A stretch of DNA of 64,000 bases, from assembly GCF_003001815.1 (NCBI RefSeq), contig NZ_PVMZ01000023.1, positions 124,001 to 188,000 of the forward strand. The letters run 5' to 3'. This DNA is from Actinoplanes italicus. Lineage in GTDB: Bacteria > Actinomycetota > Actinomycetes > Mycobacteriales > Micromonosporaceae. Made by a program: the position numbers and the translations under genes. Of this stretch, positions 57,285 to 64,000 are shown piece by piece. The notes under the pieces were generated by a model that searched no databases, was not told the DNA's origin, and saw only the letters and a program-made list of their open reading frames with translations. Numbering within the stretch: position 1 is the stretch's first letter; every line of letters begins with the position of its first letter.

Positions 57285-58166
57285 GTGGACAAGGTAATTC
57301 CAAAGTTATTCGGAATCGCTGCCGCGGTTGCTCTCGGTGGTGCCGGAATCACTCTGATCCCGGATGCCGACGCGGCCACCGCGTCATTCGCGAAGGGCCC
57401 GGCGCCCAGCAACGCCAGCATCGAGGCGGTCCGCGGACCGTTCGCGGTGGCCCAGTCGAACGTGTCCCGCGCGTCGGTGTCCGGCTTCGGGGGTGGCGAC
57501 ATCTACGCGCCGACCGACACCGGCGCCGGCACGTTCGGCGCCGTGGTGATCGCGCCCGGCTTCACCGCCCGCAAGTCGAGCATGGCCTGGCTCGCGCCAC
57601 GCCTGGCGTCGCAAGGCTTCGTGGTGTTCAACATCGACACGCTGAGCACCTCGGACCAGCCGGCCAGCCGTGGCCGCCAGCTGCTCGCGGCCGCCGACTT
57701 CCTGACCCAGCGCAGCACCGTGCGGGCCCGGATCGACGCGGGCCGGGTGGCCGTGATCGGGCACTCGATGGGCGGCGGCGGCGCCCTGGAAGCGGCCGGT
57801 AGCCGCCCGGCGCTGGCGGCCGCGATCCCGTTGACGCCGTGGAACCTGACCAAGTCGTTCAGCCGCAACGCCGTGCCCACGCTGGTGATCGGTGCCGAGG
57901 CGGACAGCATCGCCCCGGTCCGCAGCCACGCGCAGCCGTTCTTCCAGAGCCTGCCGGCCGTGCCCGGGAAGGCGTTCCTGAACCTGAACGGTGCCAGCCA
58001 CTTCGCGCCGAACACGCCGAACACCACGATCGCGAAGTTCAGCATCTCCTGGCTGAAGCTGTTCGTCGACGACGACACCCGCTACCAGCAGTTCGTCTGC
58101 CCCGGACCGGGCGCCGGCGCGGCGGTGCAGGAGTACCGCAGCACCTGCGACCAGTTCACTCCGTGA
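57285..58166 (+). CDS. secreted type I cutinase / polyester (PET-type) hydrolase
   Basis: A 293-residue alpha/beta hydrolase with a signal peptide (cleavage near residue 31). It aligns throughout with Thermobifida-type cutinases: nucleophile Ser161 in GHSMGGGG, Asp207 in GAEADSIAP, His239 in GASHFAPN, substrate-cleft Trp186 in IPLTPWNLTK, oxyanion-hole Met162, and the C-terminal disulfide pair Cys272/Cys288 in FVCPGPG and EYRSTC. The aromatic clamp residue is Phe93 (GFTARKS) where Thermobifida enzymes have Tyr. GTG at 57285 after GGGAGAGAG. It is expected to cleave cutin, suberin or synthetic polyesters outside the cell. Confidence 0.92.
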   Translation: MDKVIPKLFGIAAAVALGGAGITLIPDADAATASFAKGPAPSNASIEAVRGPFAVAQSNVSRASVSGFGGGDIYAPTDTGAGTFGAVVIAPGFTARKSSMAWLAPRLASQGFVVFNIDTLSTSDQPASRGRQLLAAADFLTQRSTVRARIDAGRVAVIGHSMGGGGALEAAGSRPALAAAIPLTPWNLTKSFSRNAVPTLVIGAEADSIAPVRSHAQPFFQSLPAVPGKAFLNLNGASHFAPNTPNTTIAKFSISWLKLFVDDDTRYQQFVCPGPGAGAAVQEYRSTCDQFTP

Positions 58167-58710
58167 GAAGGGCCCGCAGGGCCGGCTCGGCCGACTCGAA
58201 GGCGATCGGGCCGCTGCCCAGCAGTGGCCCGTAGAGCACGCCCTCAAGGGTCCGCAGGTAGAGGGCGGCGCGGCGGCGCAACTCCGCCGGGTCGCCCTCG
58301 ATGCCGGACTCGACGAAGATCCTCAGCTGGGCGTCGATCGCGTGGTGCCTCACCTCGGCGGCCGCGGTGAACAGCACGCGGGCCGCGGTCTGCGGCTCCT
58401 CGGCCACGAACTTCCGCATCTGCTGGGCCGAGTCGAGCAGCTCCGTGAAGATCCGGGACACCTCGATCACCCGGTCCGGCCCGGTGCCGCAGGCCTCCCC
58501 GGCCGCCTCCGCGATCAGGATCTTGGCGATCGCCCAGAACACCTCGCCGAGCAGGGCGTCCCGGCTGCCGACCGCGCGATAGAGCGTCGCCCGGCTGATC
58601 GCCAGCTCATTGGCGAGGGTGTCCATGTCTATTGTGGAATGCTGCAGATAGTGATGTGCCGCGCCCCTCAGGAGTACCTCCGGGGCAATGACGCGCCGTG
58701 CCGTGGGAAT
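58156..58710 (-). CDS. TetR-family regulator with probable ATT start codon
   Basis: The first ATG (58626) would begin in the middle of the DNA-binding domain (MDTLANELAISRATLYRAVGSRDALL). In frame upstream the sequence continues without stop as a normal TetR N-terminus (PTARRVIAPEVLLRGAAHHY, then LQHSTIDMDTLA). Its only plausible initiator is ATT at 58708-58710, preceded by GGGGGAGGAG at 7-bp spacing. No ATG, GTG or TTG occurs in the right place. Full length would be 184 residues. The stop overlaps the convergent cutinase gene by 11 bp. Either a rare ATT start or a mutated ATG; the ligand domain is intact. Confidence 0.78.
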   Translation of the reverse strand: MPTARRVIAPEVLLRGAAHHYLQHSTIDMDTLANELAISRATLYRAVGSRDALLGEVFWAIAKILIAEAAGEACGTGPDRVIEVSRIFTELLDSAQQMRKFVAEEPQTAARVLFTAAAEVRHHAIDAQLRIFVESGIEGDPAELRRRAALYLRTLEGVLYGPLLGSGPIAFESAEPALRALLTE

Positions 58711-58772
58711 GGCGATTCTCCTCCCCCGAGAAATGCATCCTGTAGGGGATACGTCTCATGCGGCGCTTCGGT

Positions 58773-59228
58773 TCAACGGTTCGGCAGATGATCTCGTAAC
58801 GCCGCTGAAATCTGTGCCAGGGCATCCATTTGCTCAGGCGTGAGCGCCTCGACGAACAGCTCCCTGACGGCGGTCAGGTGCGGCACGGTCGCCGCGTGGA
58901 ACGCCGCCGAGCCCGCGTCGGTGAGGATCACGAAGGCGCCACGGCTGTCCCCGCTGAACCCCTCGCGACGGATCAGTCCGCGCCGCTCCATCCGGCCGAG
59001 GTGATGCGACAGCCGGCTGCGCTCCCAGCTGATCGCGACGGCCAGGTCGGAGGGGCGCAGCCGCCGGTCCGGAGCCTCGCTGAGCGCCAGCAGCACCGCG
59101 TAGTCGCCGGGGGAGAGGCCGGACTCGGCCTGCAGCCGGGCCGCGACCACGGCGCGCAGCGCCTCGGTCGTCTCGATGAAGTCCCGCCACGTCCGAAGCT
59201 GCTCGGACGTCGGAAGTCTCCTGGGCAT
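58773..59228 (-). CDS. MarR-family regulator
   Basis: A 151-residue MarR protein: LSPGDYAVLLALSEAPDRRLRPSDLAVAISWERSRLSHHLGRMERRGLIRREG forms the winged helix, and the flanking helices dimerise (MDALAQISAALRDHL). It is divergent from a flavin-dependent oxidoreductase with repeated TTGACRYGTC half-sites between, so it is the probable repressor of that gene and of itself. ATG at 59228; longer in-frame starts run through the oxidoreductase gene and are not credible. Confidence 0.94.
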   Translation of the reverse strand: MPRRLPTSEQLRTWRDFIETTEALRAVVAARLQAESGLSPGDYAVLLALSEAPDRRLRPSDLAVAISWERSRLSHHLGRMERRGLIRREGFSGDSRGAFVILTDAGSAAFHAATVPHLTAVRELFVEALTPEQMDALAQISAALRDHLPNR

Positions 59229-59248
59229 AAACACCGGCCCCTCACTGT

Positions 59249-59281
59249 TTGACGTGTCGATCAGCCTAGTTGACACGTCAA
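59249..59281. promoter_or_regulatory. MarR operator: inverted TTGACRTGTC sites
   Basis: TTGACGTGTC (59249-59258) and GACACGTCAA (59272-59281) are perfect 10-bp inverted arms 13 bp apart; the second half extends to TTGACACGTCAA (59270-59281), itself a near-palindrome. They lie between the divergent MarR (59228) and LLM oxidoreductase (59301) starts. Confidence 0.8.
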
Positions 59282-59300
59282 TCAGTATGGAGGAACCGCC

Positions 59301-60323
59301 ATGATCCTCGGTCTCGACACCTTCGGCGACGTGCCGGTCGACGACGCGGGCCGCCCGCTGTCGCACGCCGCCGCCATCCGCCAGGTGGTCGACGAGGCGG
59401 TCCTCGCCGACCAGCTCGGCGTCGACGCGATCACGCTCGGCGAGCACCACCGCCCGGAGTACTCGATCTCCACCCCGGAGACCGTCCTGGCCGGCATCGC
59501 CACCCGCACCGAGCGCATCAAGCTCGGCTCCGGCGTCACGGTGCTCAGCTCCGACGACCCGGTCCGCGTCCACCAGCGCTTCGCCACCGTCGACGCGCTC
59601 AGCAACGGCCGCGCCGAGGTCATCCTCGGACGGGGCTCGTTCACCGAGTCGTTCCCGCTGTTCGGCTACGACATGGCCGACTACGCGCTGCTCTTCGAGG
59701 AGAAGCTGGAGCTGTTCGTCAAGCTGCTCGACGAGAAGCCGGTCACCTGGTCGGGCAAGACGCGGCCGGCACTCACCGACGCCGACGTGTTCCCCAAGAC
59801 CGAGTCCGGCCGCCTGACCACCTGGGTCGGCGTCGGCGGCTCGCCGGAGTCGGTGGTCCGCACCGCGCGACACGGCCTGCCCCTGATGCTCGCCATCATC
59901 GGTGGTCCGGCCGGCCGGTTCGCGCCCTACATCGACCTCTACAAGCGCGCCGCCGACCAGCTCGGCACGACGGCGCATCCGGTCGGCATGCACTCGCCCG
60001 GCTTCATCGCCGACACCGACGAGCAGGCCAAGGAGCTGTACTACCCGGCGTACAAGGTCCAGCGGGACCGGATCGGGGCGCTGCGTGGCTGGCCACCGCT
60101 CACCCGGGCCGAGTTCGACCACGAGGTCGAGTCGGGCTCGCTCTACATCGGCGCGCCCGAGACGGTGGCCCGCAAGATGGCCGCCTCGGCACGGACGCTG
60201 GGTGTCGGCCGGTTCGACCTGATCTACTCGGCCGGCGCCCAGTCGGCGAGCGCACGCACCCGGGCGGTCGAGCTCTTCGGAGCCAAGGTGGCCCCGATGG
60301 TCCGGGACATGCTCAATTCCTGA
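59301..60323 (+). CDS. LLM-class flavin-dependent oxidoreductase
   Basis: A 340-residue luciferase-like monooxygenase (TIM barrel). DEAVLADQLGVDAITLGEHHRPEYSIS, then FATVDALSNGRAEVILGRGSFTES and GLPLMLAIIGGPAGRF are the usual LLM motifs; IGAPETVARKMA near residue 283 completes the fold. These use FMN or F420; the reduced cofactor cannot be told here. ATG at 59301 with GGAGG 8 bp upstream. Controlled by the divergent MarR gene, suggesting response to a phenolic or electrophilic compound. Confidence 0.94.
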   Translation: MILGLDTFGDVPVDDAGRPLSHAAAIRQVVDEAVLADQLGVDAITLGEHHRPEYSISTPETVLAGIATRTERIKLGSGVTVLSSDDPVRVHQRFATVDALSNGRAEVILGRGSFTESFPLFGYDMADYALLFEEKLELFVKLLDEKPVTWSGKTRPALTDADVFPKTESGRLTTWVGVGGSPESVVRTARHGLPLMLAIIGGPAGRFAPYIDLYKRAADQLGTTAHPVGMHSPGFIADTDEQAKELYYPAYKVQRDRIGALRGWPPLTRAEFDHEVESGSLYIGAPETVARKMAASARTLGVGRFDLIYSAGAQSASARTRAVELFGAKVAPMVRDMLNS

Positions 60324-60334
60324 GACCTTCCGTG

Positions 60335-60374
60335 GGTACGCCCGGAGCACTCCCGTGAGGGTTCCGGGCATACC
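60335..60374 (+). terminator. hairpin downstream of the LLM oxidoreductase
   Basis: GGTA-C-GCCCGG (60335-60345) pairs with CCGGGC-A-TACC (60364-60374), one mismatch, loop about 18 bases, 12 bp after the stop. Likely terminator. Confidence 0.5.
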
Positions 60375-60449
60375 TCGCGAACCGGCACATGAGACCGGTG
60401 CGACGTGCAATCATGCGTTTCGTCGTACCAAATGGGAGGTATGGGTCTT

Positions 60450-61505
60450 ATGGTCGGTACTGTCCAGCGCCGGGCACCGTGGTGGACCCGTCTAGCCGTA
60501 GCCCTGGGCGTGTTCCTGCTGCTCCCGGCGGCGGCCATGGCCGGCGTGCCCCGCCCGGTCGCCGGCCTGCGCGGACCGCTCAACGTCCTGCTCGCCGGCA
60601 TCGACCCGCGCGGCACCCACGTCCGGCCGCTCTCCGACTCGATCATCATCGCCCACATCCCGGCCGACCGGCAGGGCGTCTACCTGTTCTCTCTGCCCAG
60701 GGACCTGGTCGTCTGGATCCCGGCGTTCGCGAAGTCGGGCACCGCGGGCCAGTACGCCAAGATCAACGCTGCGATGGCGCTCGGCAGCCAGGTCGGTCCC
60801 GGCCGGTACGACCCGGCCCAAGGTCTGGAGCTGCTGGGCCGGACCGCCGGAATCGTCACCGGCATCAAGCGGTTCGACGGCGGTGCCGTGATCAACTTCG
60901 GCGGGTTCAAGAAGATGGTCGCGGCGATGGGCGGCGTCGAGATGGTCATCGACCAGGACGTCGTCTCCGAGCATCTCCGGCCCGACGGCCGCCCGCGCCG
61001 GCTGTCGGCGGCCTGCCGCGCCTCGAAGAACTGCCTGCGCCCGTACATCGGCGCCCAGAAGACCTACGTCAAGAGCCCGCTGCCCGTACGGCTGCGCCCG
61101 TGGGAGGCTCTCGACTACATGCGGCAGCGCTACGGCCTGCCGCGCAGCGACTACGACCGCCAGCGGCACCAGCGCCAGCTCCTGCGATCCGTCGCGAATC
61201 AGGTCAGCGGCGACCCGGCCCGCCTCCTGGAGGTGATGACCGCGGTCGGTGACTCCCTCACCTTCGACGGCGGCGGCCACGACGTCACCGAATGGCTGCT
61301 CGAACTCAAGGACCTCGACGTCCGCACGGTGACCGCGATCAGCCTGCCCGGCGAGCCCGTCTTCCAGAACGGAAAGTACCTGGGTGAGCGCTTCACCACC
61401 GAGGCGGCCGGCTTCTTCACCGCCGTGACCGCCGACCGGGTGGCCCCCTACCTGCTCGACCACCCCACCCTCGTCGACCCGGCCATCCCGGCCCGCCGGC
61501 CGTAG
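60450..61505 (+). CDS. LytR-CpsA-Psr (LCP) family cell-wall ligase
   Basis: A 351-residue protein: one N-terminal helix (RLAVALGVFLLLPAAAMAG) and an extracytoplasmic LCP domain with LNVLLAGIDPRG, SDSIIIAHIPAD, FSLPRDLVVWIPAF, YAKINAAMALG and the Arg-rich helix RPWEALDYMRQRYGLPRSDYDRQRHQRQLL. LCP enzymes transfer undecaprenyl-linked glycopolymers to peptidoglycan. ATG at 60450, 10 bp after GGGAGG, chosen over ATGs directly on the Shine-Dalgarno and upstream. Confidence 0.94.
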   Translation: MVGTVQRRAPWWTRLAVALGVFLLLPAAAMAGVPRPVAGLRGPLNVLLAGIDPRGTHVRPLSDSIIIAHIPADRQGVYLFSLPRDLVVWIPAFAKSGTAGQYAKINAAMALGSQVGPGRYDPAQGLELLGRTAGIVTGIKRFDGGAVINFGGFKKMVAAMGGVEMVIDQDVVSEHLRPDGRPRRLSAACRASKNCLRPYIGAQKTYVKSPLPVRLRPWEALDYMRQRYGLPRSDYDRQRHQRQLLRSVANQVSGDPARLLEVMTAVGDSLTFDGGGHDVTEWLLELKDLDVRTVTAISLPGEPVFQNGKYLGERFTTEAAGFFTAVTADRVAPYLLDHPTLVDPAIPARRP

Positions 61506-61533
61506 CCCAGCCACCCGCCGGCCGCGAGGTGGC

Positions 61534-62688
61534 TCATCTGCCGGACGCACGGCCGGCGGGCCGGCGACGACGAGCCGCGATCACGGCGATCGCCACGGCG
61601 GCCACCGCCAGGCCCAGCCCCGCGATGATCGCGCCGGCCGGGACACGGCGCGCGGCGGACGCGGCCGCGGACTCGGCGGCGGGCGGGTCGGCGCGGGCCG
61701 CCGCGGGAGCCGGCGACGGCGCGGTCGTGGCGGGCGCCGCGGGGCTGGCCGGCGTGACCGGCCGGGGCGCGTCCGGGAGCGCGTAGCGCAGCAGGGGCAC
61801 ACCGTCGTCACCGGACTGGCCGGTCACCTCGGAGACGGTCAGCAGGGCGGTGCCGTCGGTGCTGTAGGCGATCGACTCGCCCTGCGGCTCGTTCGGAAGC
61901 TCGACCCGGCGCGGGCTGCCCTCGCTGATCGCCTGGATCAGACCGGCCGCTGTCTCGGGGGCGGCGACGTCGAGTTCGAAGGCGTCCGCATAGGTGCGGA
62001 GGGCCACGCGCCGGCCGTCCGGGCTCGATCCGGCGCCGGTCACCACCAGCCGGCCGCGGAAGCCGAACGGGTTGTCGGTGCCGGTGACCGGGATCCCGAA
62101 CACCCCCGCCCGCCGCATCGGCGTGGTCGACGTCGCCTTCAGCGGACCGTCCGGGACGTACAACCCGGCGGTGAACGGGTCCTTGGTGATCACGACCGGG
62201 GTGCCGTCCCCGGCCACGAGCAGCGCCTCCGCGTCATGGGCGCCGTCCGGGTAGGACATCCGCAGCAGCTCGGGGCTGTTCGCGCCCGGCGCGAGCCGCC
62301 ACACCGCGATGGTGGTCCGCTCGCGGTTGTTGTCGCCGATGTCGCCCACCCACAGCGTGCCGTCGCTGCCGCGGGCCAGATCCTCGGTGTCGCGTGGCCG
62401 CGACGGATATTTCAGCGCCCGGGTCACCTTGCATCCGCGGTCCAGGAAGAAGATCCGCCGCCCGGAGTCCTCGTCGGCGCCGTCGTTGACCACCACATAT
62501 CCGGCCCCGTCGGTGACCAGCCCCGAGATCTCCACGAGCCGGTCGTCGGTGACCCGGCACACCCTTTCCGGAGCGGCCGCCGGGAGATGGCTCACCGGCA
62601 GGTGGCTCACCGGCAGGTGGCTCACCGGCAGGTGGCTCACCGGAACGATCGCGGCGATCAGGGCCGAGGCCGCGGACAGGACCGTCAT
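61534..62688 (-). CDS. secreted beta-propeller protein with C-terminal membrane anchor
   Basis: A 384-residue protein. A short hydrophobic start (TVLSAASALIAAIVPVSHL) may be a signal peptide; the ATG at 62688 or a GTG three codons earlier is likely. It is followed by four tandem PVSHL units (residues 17-36), then a propeller-like domain (TDGAGYVVVNDGADEDSGRRIFFLD, then TLWVGDIGDNNRERTTIAVWRL) and a Pro/Ala-rich linker with one C-terminal helix (AGAIIAGLGLAVAAVAIAVIAA) and a basic tail, so the C-terminus is anchored. Function unknown. Confidence 0.8.
   Translation of the reverse strand: MTVLSAASALIAAIVPVSHLPVSHLPVSHLPVSHLPAAAPERVCRVTDDRLVEISGLVTDGAGYVVVNDGADEDSGRRIFFLDRGCKVTRALKYPSRPRDTEDLARGSDGTLWVGDIGDNNRERTTIAVWRLAPGANSPELLRMSYPDGAHDAEALLVAGDGTPVVITKDPFTAGLYVPDGPLKATSTTPMRRAGVFGIPVTGTDNPFGFRGRLVVTGAGSSPDGRRVALRTYADAFELDVAAPETAAGLIQAISEGSPRRVELPNEPQGESIAYSTDGTALLTVSEVTGQSGDDGVPLLRYALPDAPRPVTPASPAAPATTAPSPAPAAARADPPAAESAAASAARRVPAGAIIAGLGLAVAAVAIAVIAARRRRPAGRASGR
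62589..62648 (-). repeat. 15-bp tandem repeats encoding PVSHL
   Basis: GGCTCACCGGCAGGT on the plus strand occurs at 62589, 62604 and 62619, and a partial copy at 62634, encoding four PVSHL-type units just after the signal-like segment. The full units are identical, so the expansion is recent. Confidence 0.93.
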
Positions 62689-62954
62689 TCGTCCCACCCT
62701 GCCACGGCTGCGCCACCGCCGGGCGTTGCGGCACAGCGAGTCCACAGGAGCTCGTCGTCAGCCTGGCGCCGGCCGCCCGGTCCCCGCCTCCAGGGCCGGC
62801 CGAGGCATGATGAGGGCCCCGCGTCACACCCTGTAACCAGACGCGATCGGCGAAGCCGGCGACCACCGGCCCCTCGCCGGCCGGCGCATCCGGAGCATGG
62901 GCACCGGAGCCCCGGCCCGGCAATGGGACCACTGATCTCCCTAGGATCGCGATC

Positions 62955-63539
62955 ATGAACGCGTGGAACGAGGTGGCCGAGACGATCGCGGCCGCGCCCT
63001 ATCCGGTGCGGGCGCTGACGCCGGACCCGGTACGGGCCGAGGCCGCGCTCGCGGCGTTCGGCATCACCACCAGGTCGTGGCTCGGTGCGGTCGTCGCCAA
63101 CACCGGAGGCCTGCTCGTCGACCACGGCTGGCTCCGGGTTCTGGGCAGCGGCGCCGACGGCCTGCCCGACGTGACCGCCGAGGCCGACCCGGGCCGGCGC
63201 GGCGTCGTCGTCGCGTACGACGTGCTCGGCGGCGTCTTCGACTGGCGCCCCGCCGACGCCGGCCGCCCGCCGACGGTGCACTACTACGCGCCCGACACCC
63301 TCGACTGGCAGGACCTGGAGCAGGGGTACACCGACTGGCTGTACGCGGTGCTGGCCGGCTCGCTCACCGCGTTCTACGAGACGCTGCGCTGGCCCGGCTG
63401 GGAGGCCGAGGTCGGCGCACTCGCCCCCGACCGGGGCCTGACCGTCTGGCCACCGCCGTCGACCGTGGAGGGCGCCGACCTGTCGCTGGTCAGTCGCGCC
63501 CCCGCGCCGCTGCTGCAGGTCGTCGCCTTCAATCAGTGA
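62955..63539 (+). CDS. DUF2625-family protein
   Basis: A 194-residue soluble protein. TRSWLGAVVANTGGLLVDHGWLRVLGSG and VVVAYDVLGGVFDWRP, then VHYYAPDTLDWQDLEQGYTDWLYAVLAGSL follow DUF2625 closely. The family has no known function and is widespread in actinobacteria and enterobacteria. ATG at 62955; ends overlapping the convergent 3' neighbour by 11 bp. The gap 62689-62954 shows no supported element. Confidence 0.9.
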   Translation: MNAWNEVAETIAAAPYPVRALTPDPVRAEAALAAFGITTRSWLGAVVANTGGLLVDHGWLRVLGSGADGLPDVTAEADPGRRGVVVAYDVLGGVFDWRPADAGRPPTVHYYAPDTLDWQDLEQGYTDWLYAVLAGSLTAFYETLRWPGWEAEVGALAPDRGLTVWPPPSTVEGADLSLVSRAPAPLLQVVAFNQ

Positions 63540-64000
63540 CCTCGACACTGAGCCGGTCGGTTCCCGGAACCGGCCGCCGGCCCGGCGTGAGCAGCCCGGG
63601 CAGCGCGTCGACGGCCTCCGAGGGCAGGTCCAGTTCGAGGGCACCGCCTTCAAGAGGCCGCACGGCGTACGCCGGAGCGCGTCGCACCAGCGTGCGGACG
63701 TGCCCGTCACCGTCCAGGATCAGATCACGCCCGTGGCCGAGCCGGTCCCGGACGGCCTGCGCCACGAGACCGGCGTTGACCTCCTTGAACCGCAGCAGCA
63801 CGGCCCCGCTGTCGTCCACAGTCGCGCCGAAGCCGGCGATCATGAACAGGCCGCTCGACGACCCGTCCCGTTCCCGCCCGGCGTCGATGAGGGCGCGCGT
63901 GTCCGGATCGTCGGTGATCGACGGCCGGTCCAGGTCGGTGATCAGCAGAGGGTCCCGCTCGGTCAGCAGCTTGAGGACACCGTGCACGTCCCACTGCCGG
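63529..64000 (-). CDS. hypothetical protein, N-terminus cut by the window edge
   Basis: About 157 residues are visible; the frame is open to the right edge, so the start may lie outside (GTG at 63987 would give HGVLKLLTERDPLLITDLDRPS). Acidic segments and a conserved-looking SSGLFMIAGFGATVDDSGAVLLRFKEVNAGL suggest a globular protein; I do not recognise the family. Confidence 0.6.
   Translation of the reverse strand, partial: RQWDVHGVLKLLTERDPLLITDLDRPSITDDPDTRALIDAGRERDGSSSGLFMIAGFGATVDDSGAVLLRFKEVNAGLVAQAVRDRLGHGRDLILDGDGHVRTLVRRAPAYAVRPLEGGALELDLPSEAVDALPGLLTPGRRPVPGTDRLSVEVTD

Noticed and set aside
1..64000. CRISPR array, tRNA or rRNA gene, insertion sequence, prophage or att site
   Set aside because: Repeats present are contiguous tandem units without spacers, and no transposase, integrase, cloverleaf or rRNA stretch was seen; a tRNA scan would be needed to rule out a missed tRNA.

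Overview
This is 64 kb of very GC-rich DNA with dense, often 4-bp-overlapping genes, many GTG starts and some TTG starts. The gene content is typical of a filamentous actinomycete: a seven-gene Mrp antiporter operon with a fused A/B subunit, WYL, PadR and YtrA-type GntR regulators, a PF04672-type methyltransferase, LCP cell-wall ligase, Tat-exported PhoX and class I PPK2. A Micromonosporaceae or Actinoplanes-like chromosome is my inference; no rRNA or marker gene is present to prove it. I saw no tRNA, rRNA, CRISPR array, phage module, integrase or intact insertion sequence.

Layout. 1-1.1 kb: end of an EAL protein and a DinB-like gene. 1.4-8.2 kb (minus): Mrp Na+/H+ antiporter operon headed by a KhtT/RCK_C-like regulatory subunit, divergent across a 44-bp nested palindrome from a NarL-type two-component pair (8.4-10.1 kb). 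10.1-17.3 kb: small regulator-plus-target modules (SMR pump/TetR, lipoprotein and MFS, FMN hydroxyacid oxidase/TetR, GNAT, VOC/WYL). 17.3-19.5 kb: GntR-ABC operon ending over a Nudix pseudogene. 19.8-25.1 kb: membrane protein, DJ-1/PfpI plus formaldehyde-dehydrogenase-like pair, LacI regulator, isochorismatase-like hydrolase, methyltransferase. 25.1-29.2 kb: small accessory genes and repeats. 29.2-32.8 kb (minus): a five-gene operon of Ycf46-like AAA+ ATPase, DUF1257/Ycf35-like, DUF2997, helix-hairpin-helix membrane protein and radical-SAM activase-like protein. 32.8-44.9 kb: DUF2079 protein, DUF2203, GNAT, SDR, NADAR protein, PQQ-type propeller, FAD monooxygenase, methyltransferase, AhpD-like protein, GGDEF-EAL protein, PPK2. 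45.2-49.6 kb: secreted HNH nuclease with a P-domain, MFS/alcohol dehydrogenase operon, PAP2-like membrane protein. 49.7-53.0 kb: PadR-controlled MacB/FtsX-type ABC system. 53.0-55.9 kb: GIDE-like membrane protein and membrane NACHT NTPase. 55.9-64 kb: PhoX-like protein, a type I cutinase/polyester hydrolase with a complete triad, TetR, MarR/LLM oxidoreductase pair, LCP protein, secreted propeller, DUF2625 and a partial gene.

The strongest system-level candidate is the 29.2-32.8 kb operon, which matches the cyanobacterial/plastid ycf46-ycf35-DUF2997-FeS association but contains a radical-SAM activase-like protein without a visible glycyl-radical partner. A second theme is the number of short tandem duplications (15-50 bp units), several of which straddle stop codons: 1042-1129, 1329-1439, 9370-9465, 11121-11221 and 25121-25250. 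Others expand proteins internally (26413-26502, 49915-50058, 62589-62648). Regulation is legible in many places because divergent or autoregulated units carry perfect inverted repeats over their promoters or start sites.
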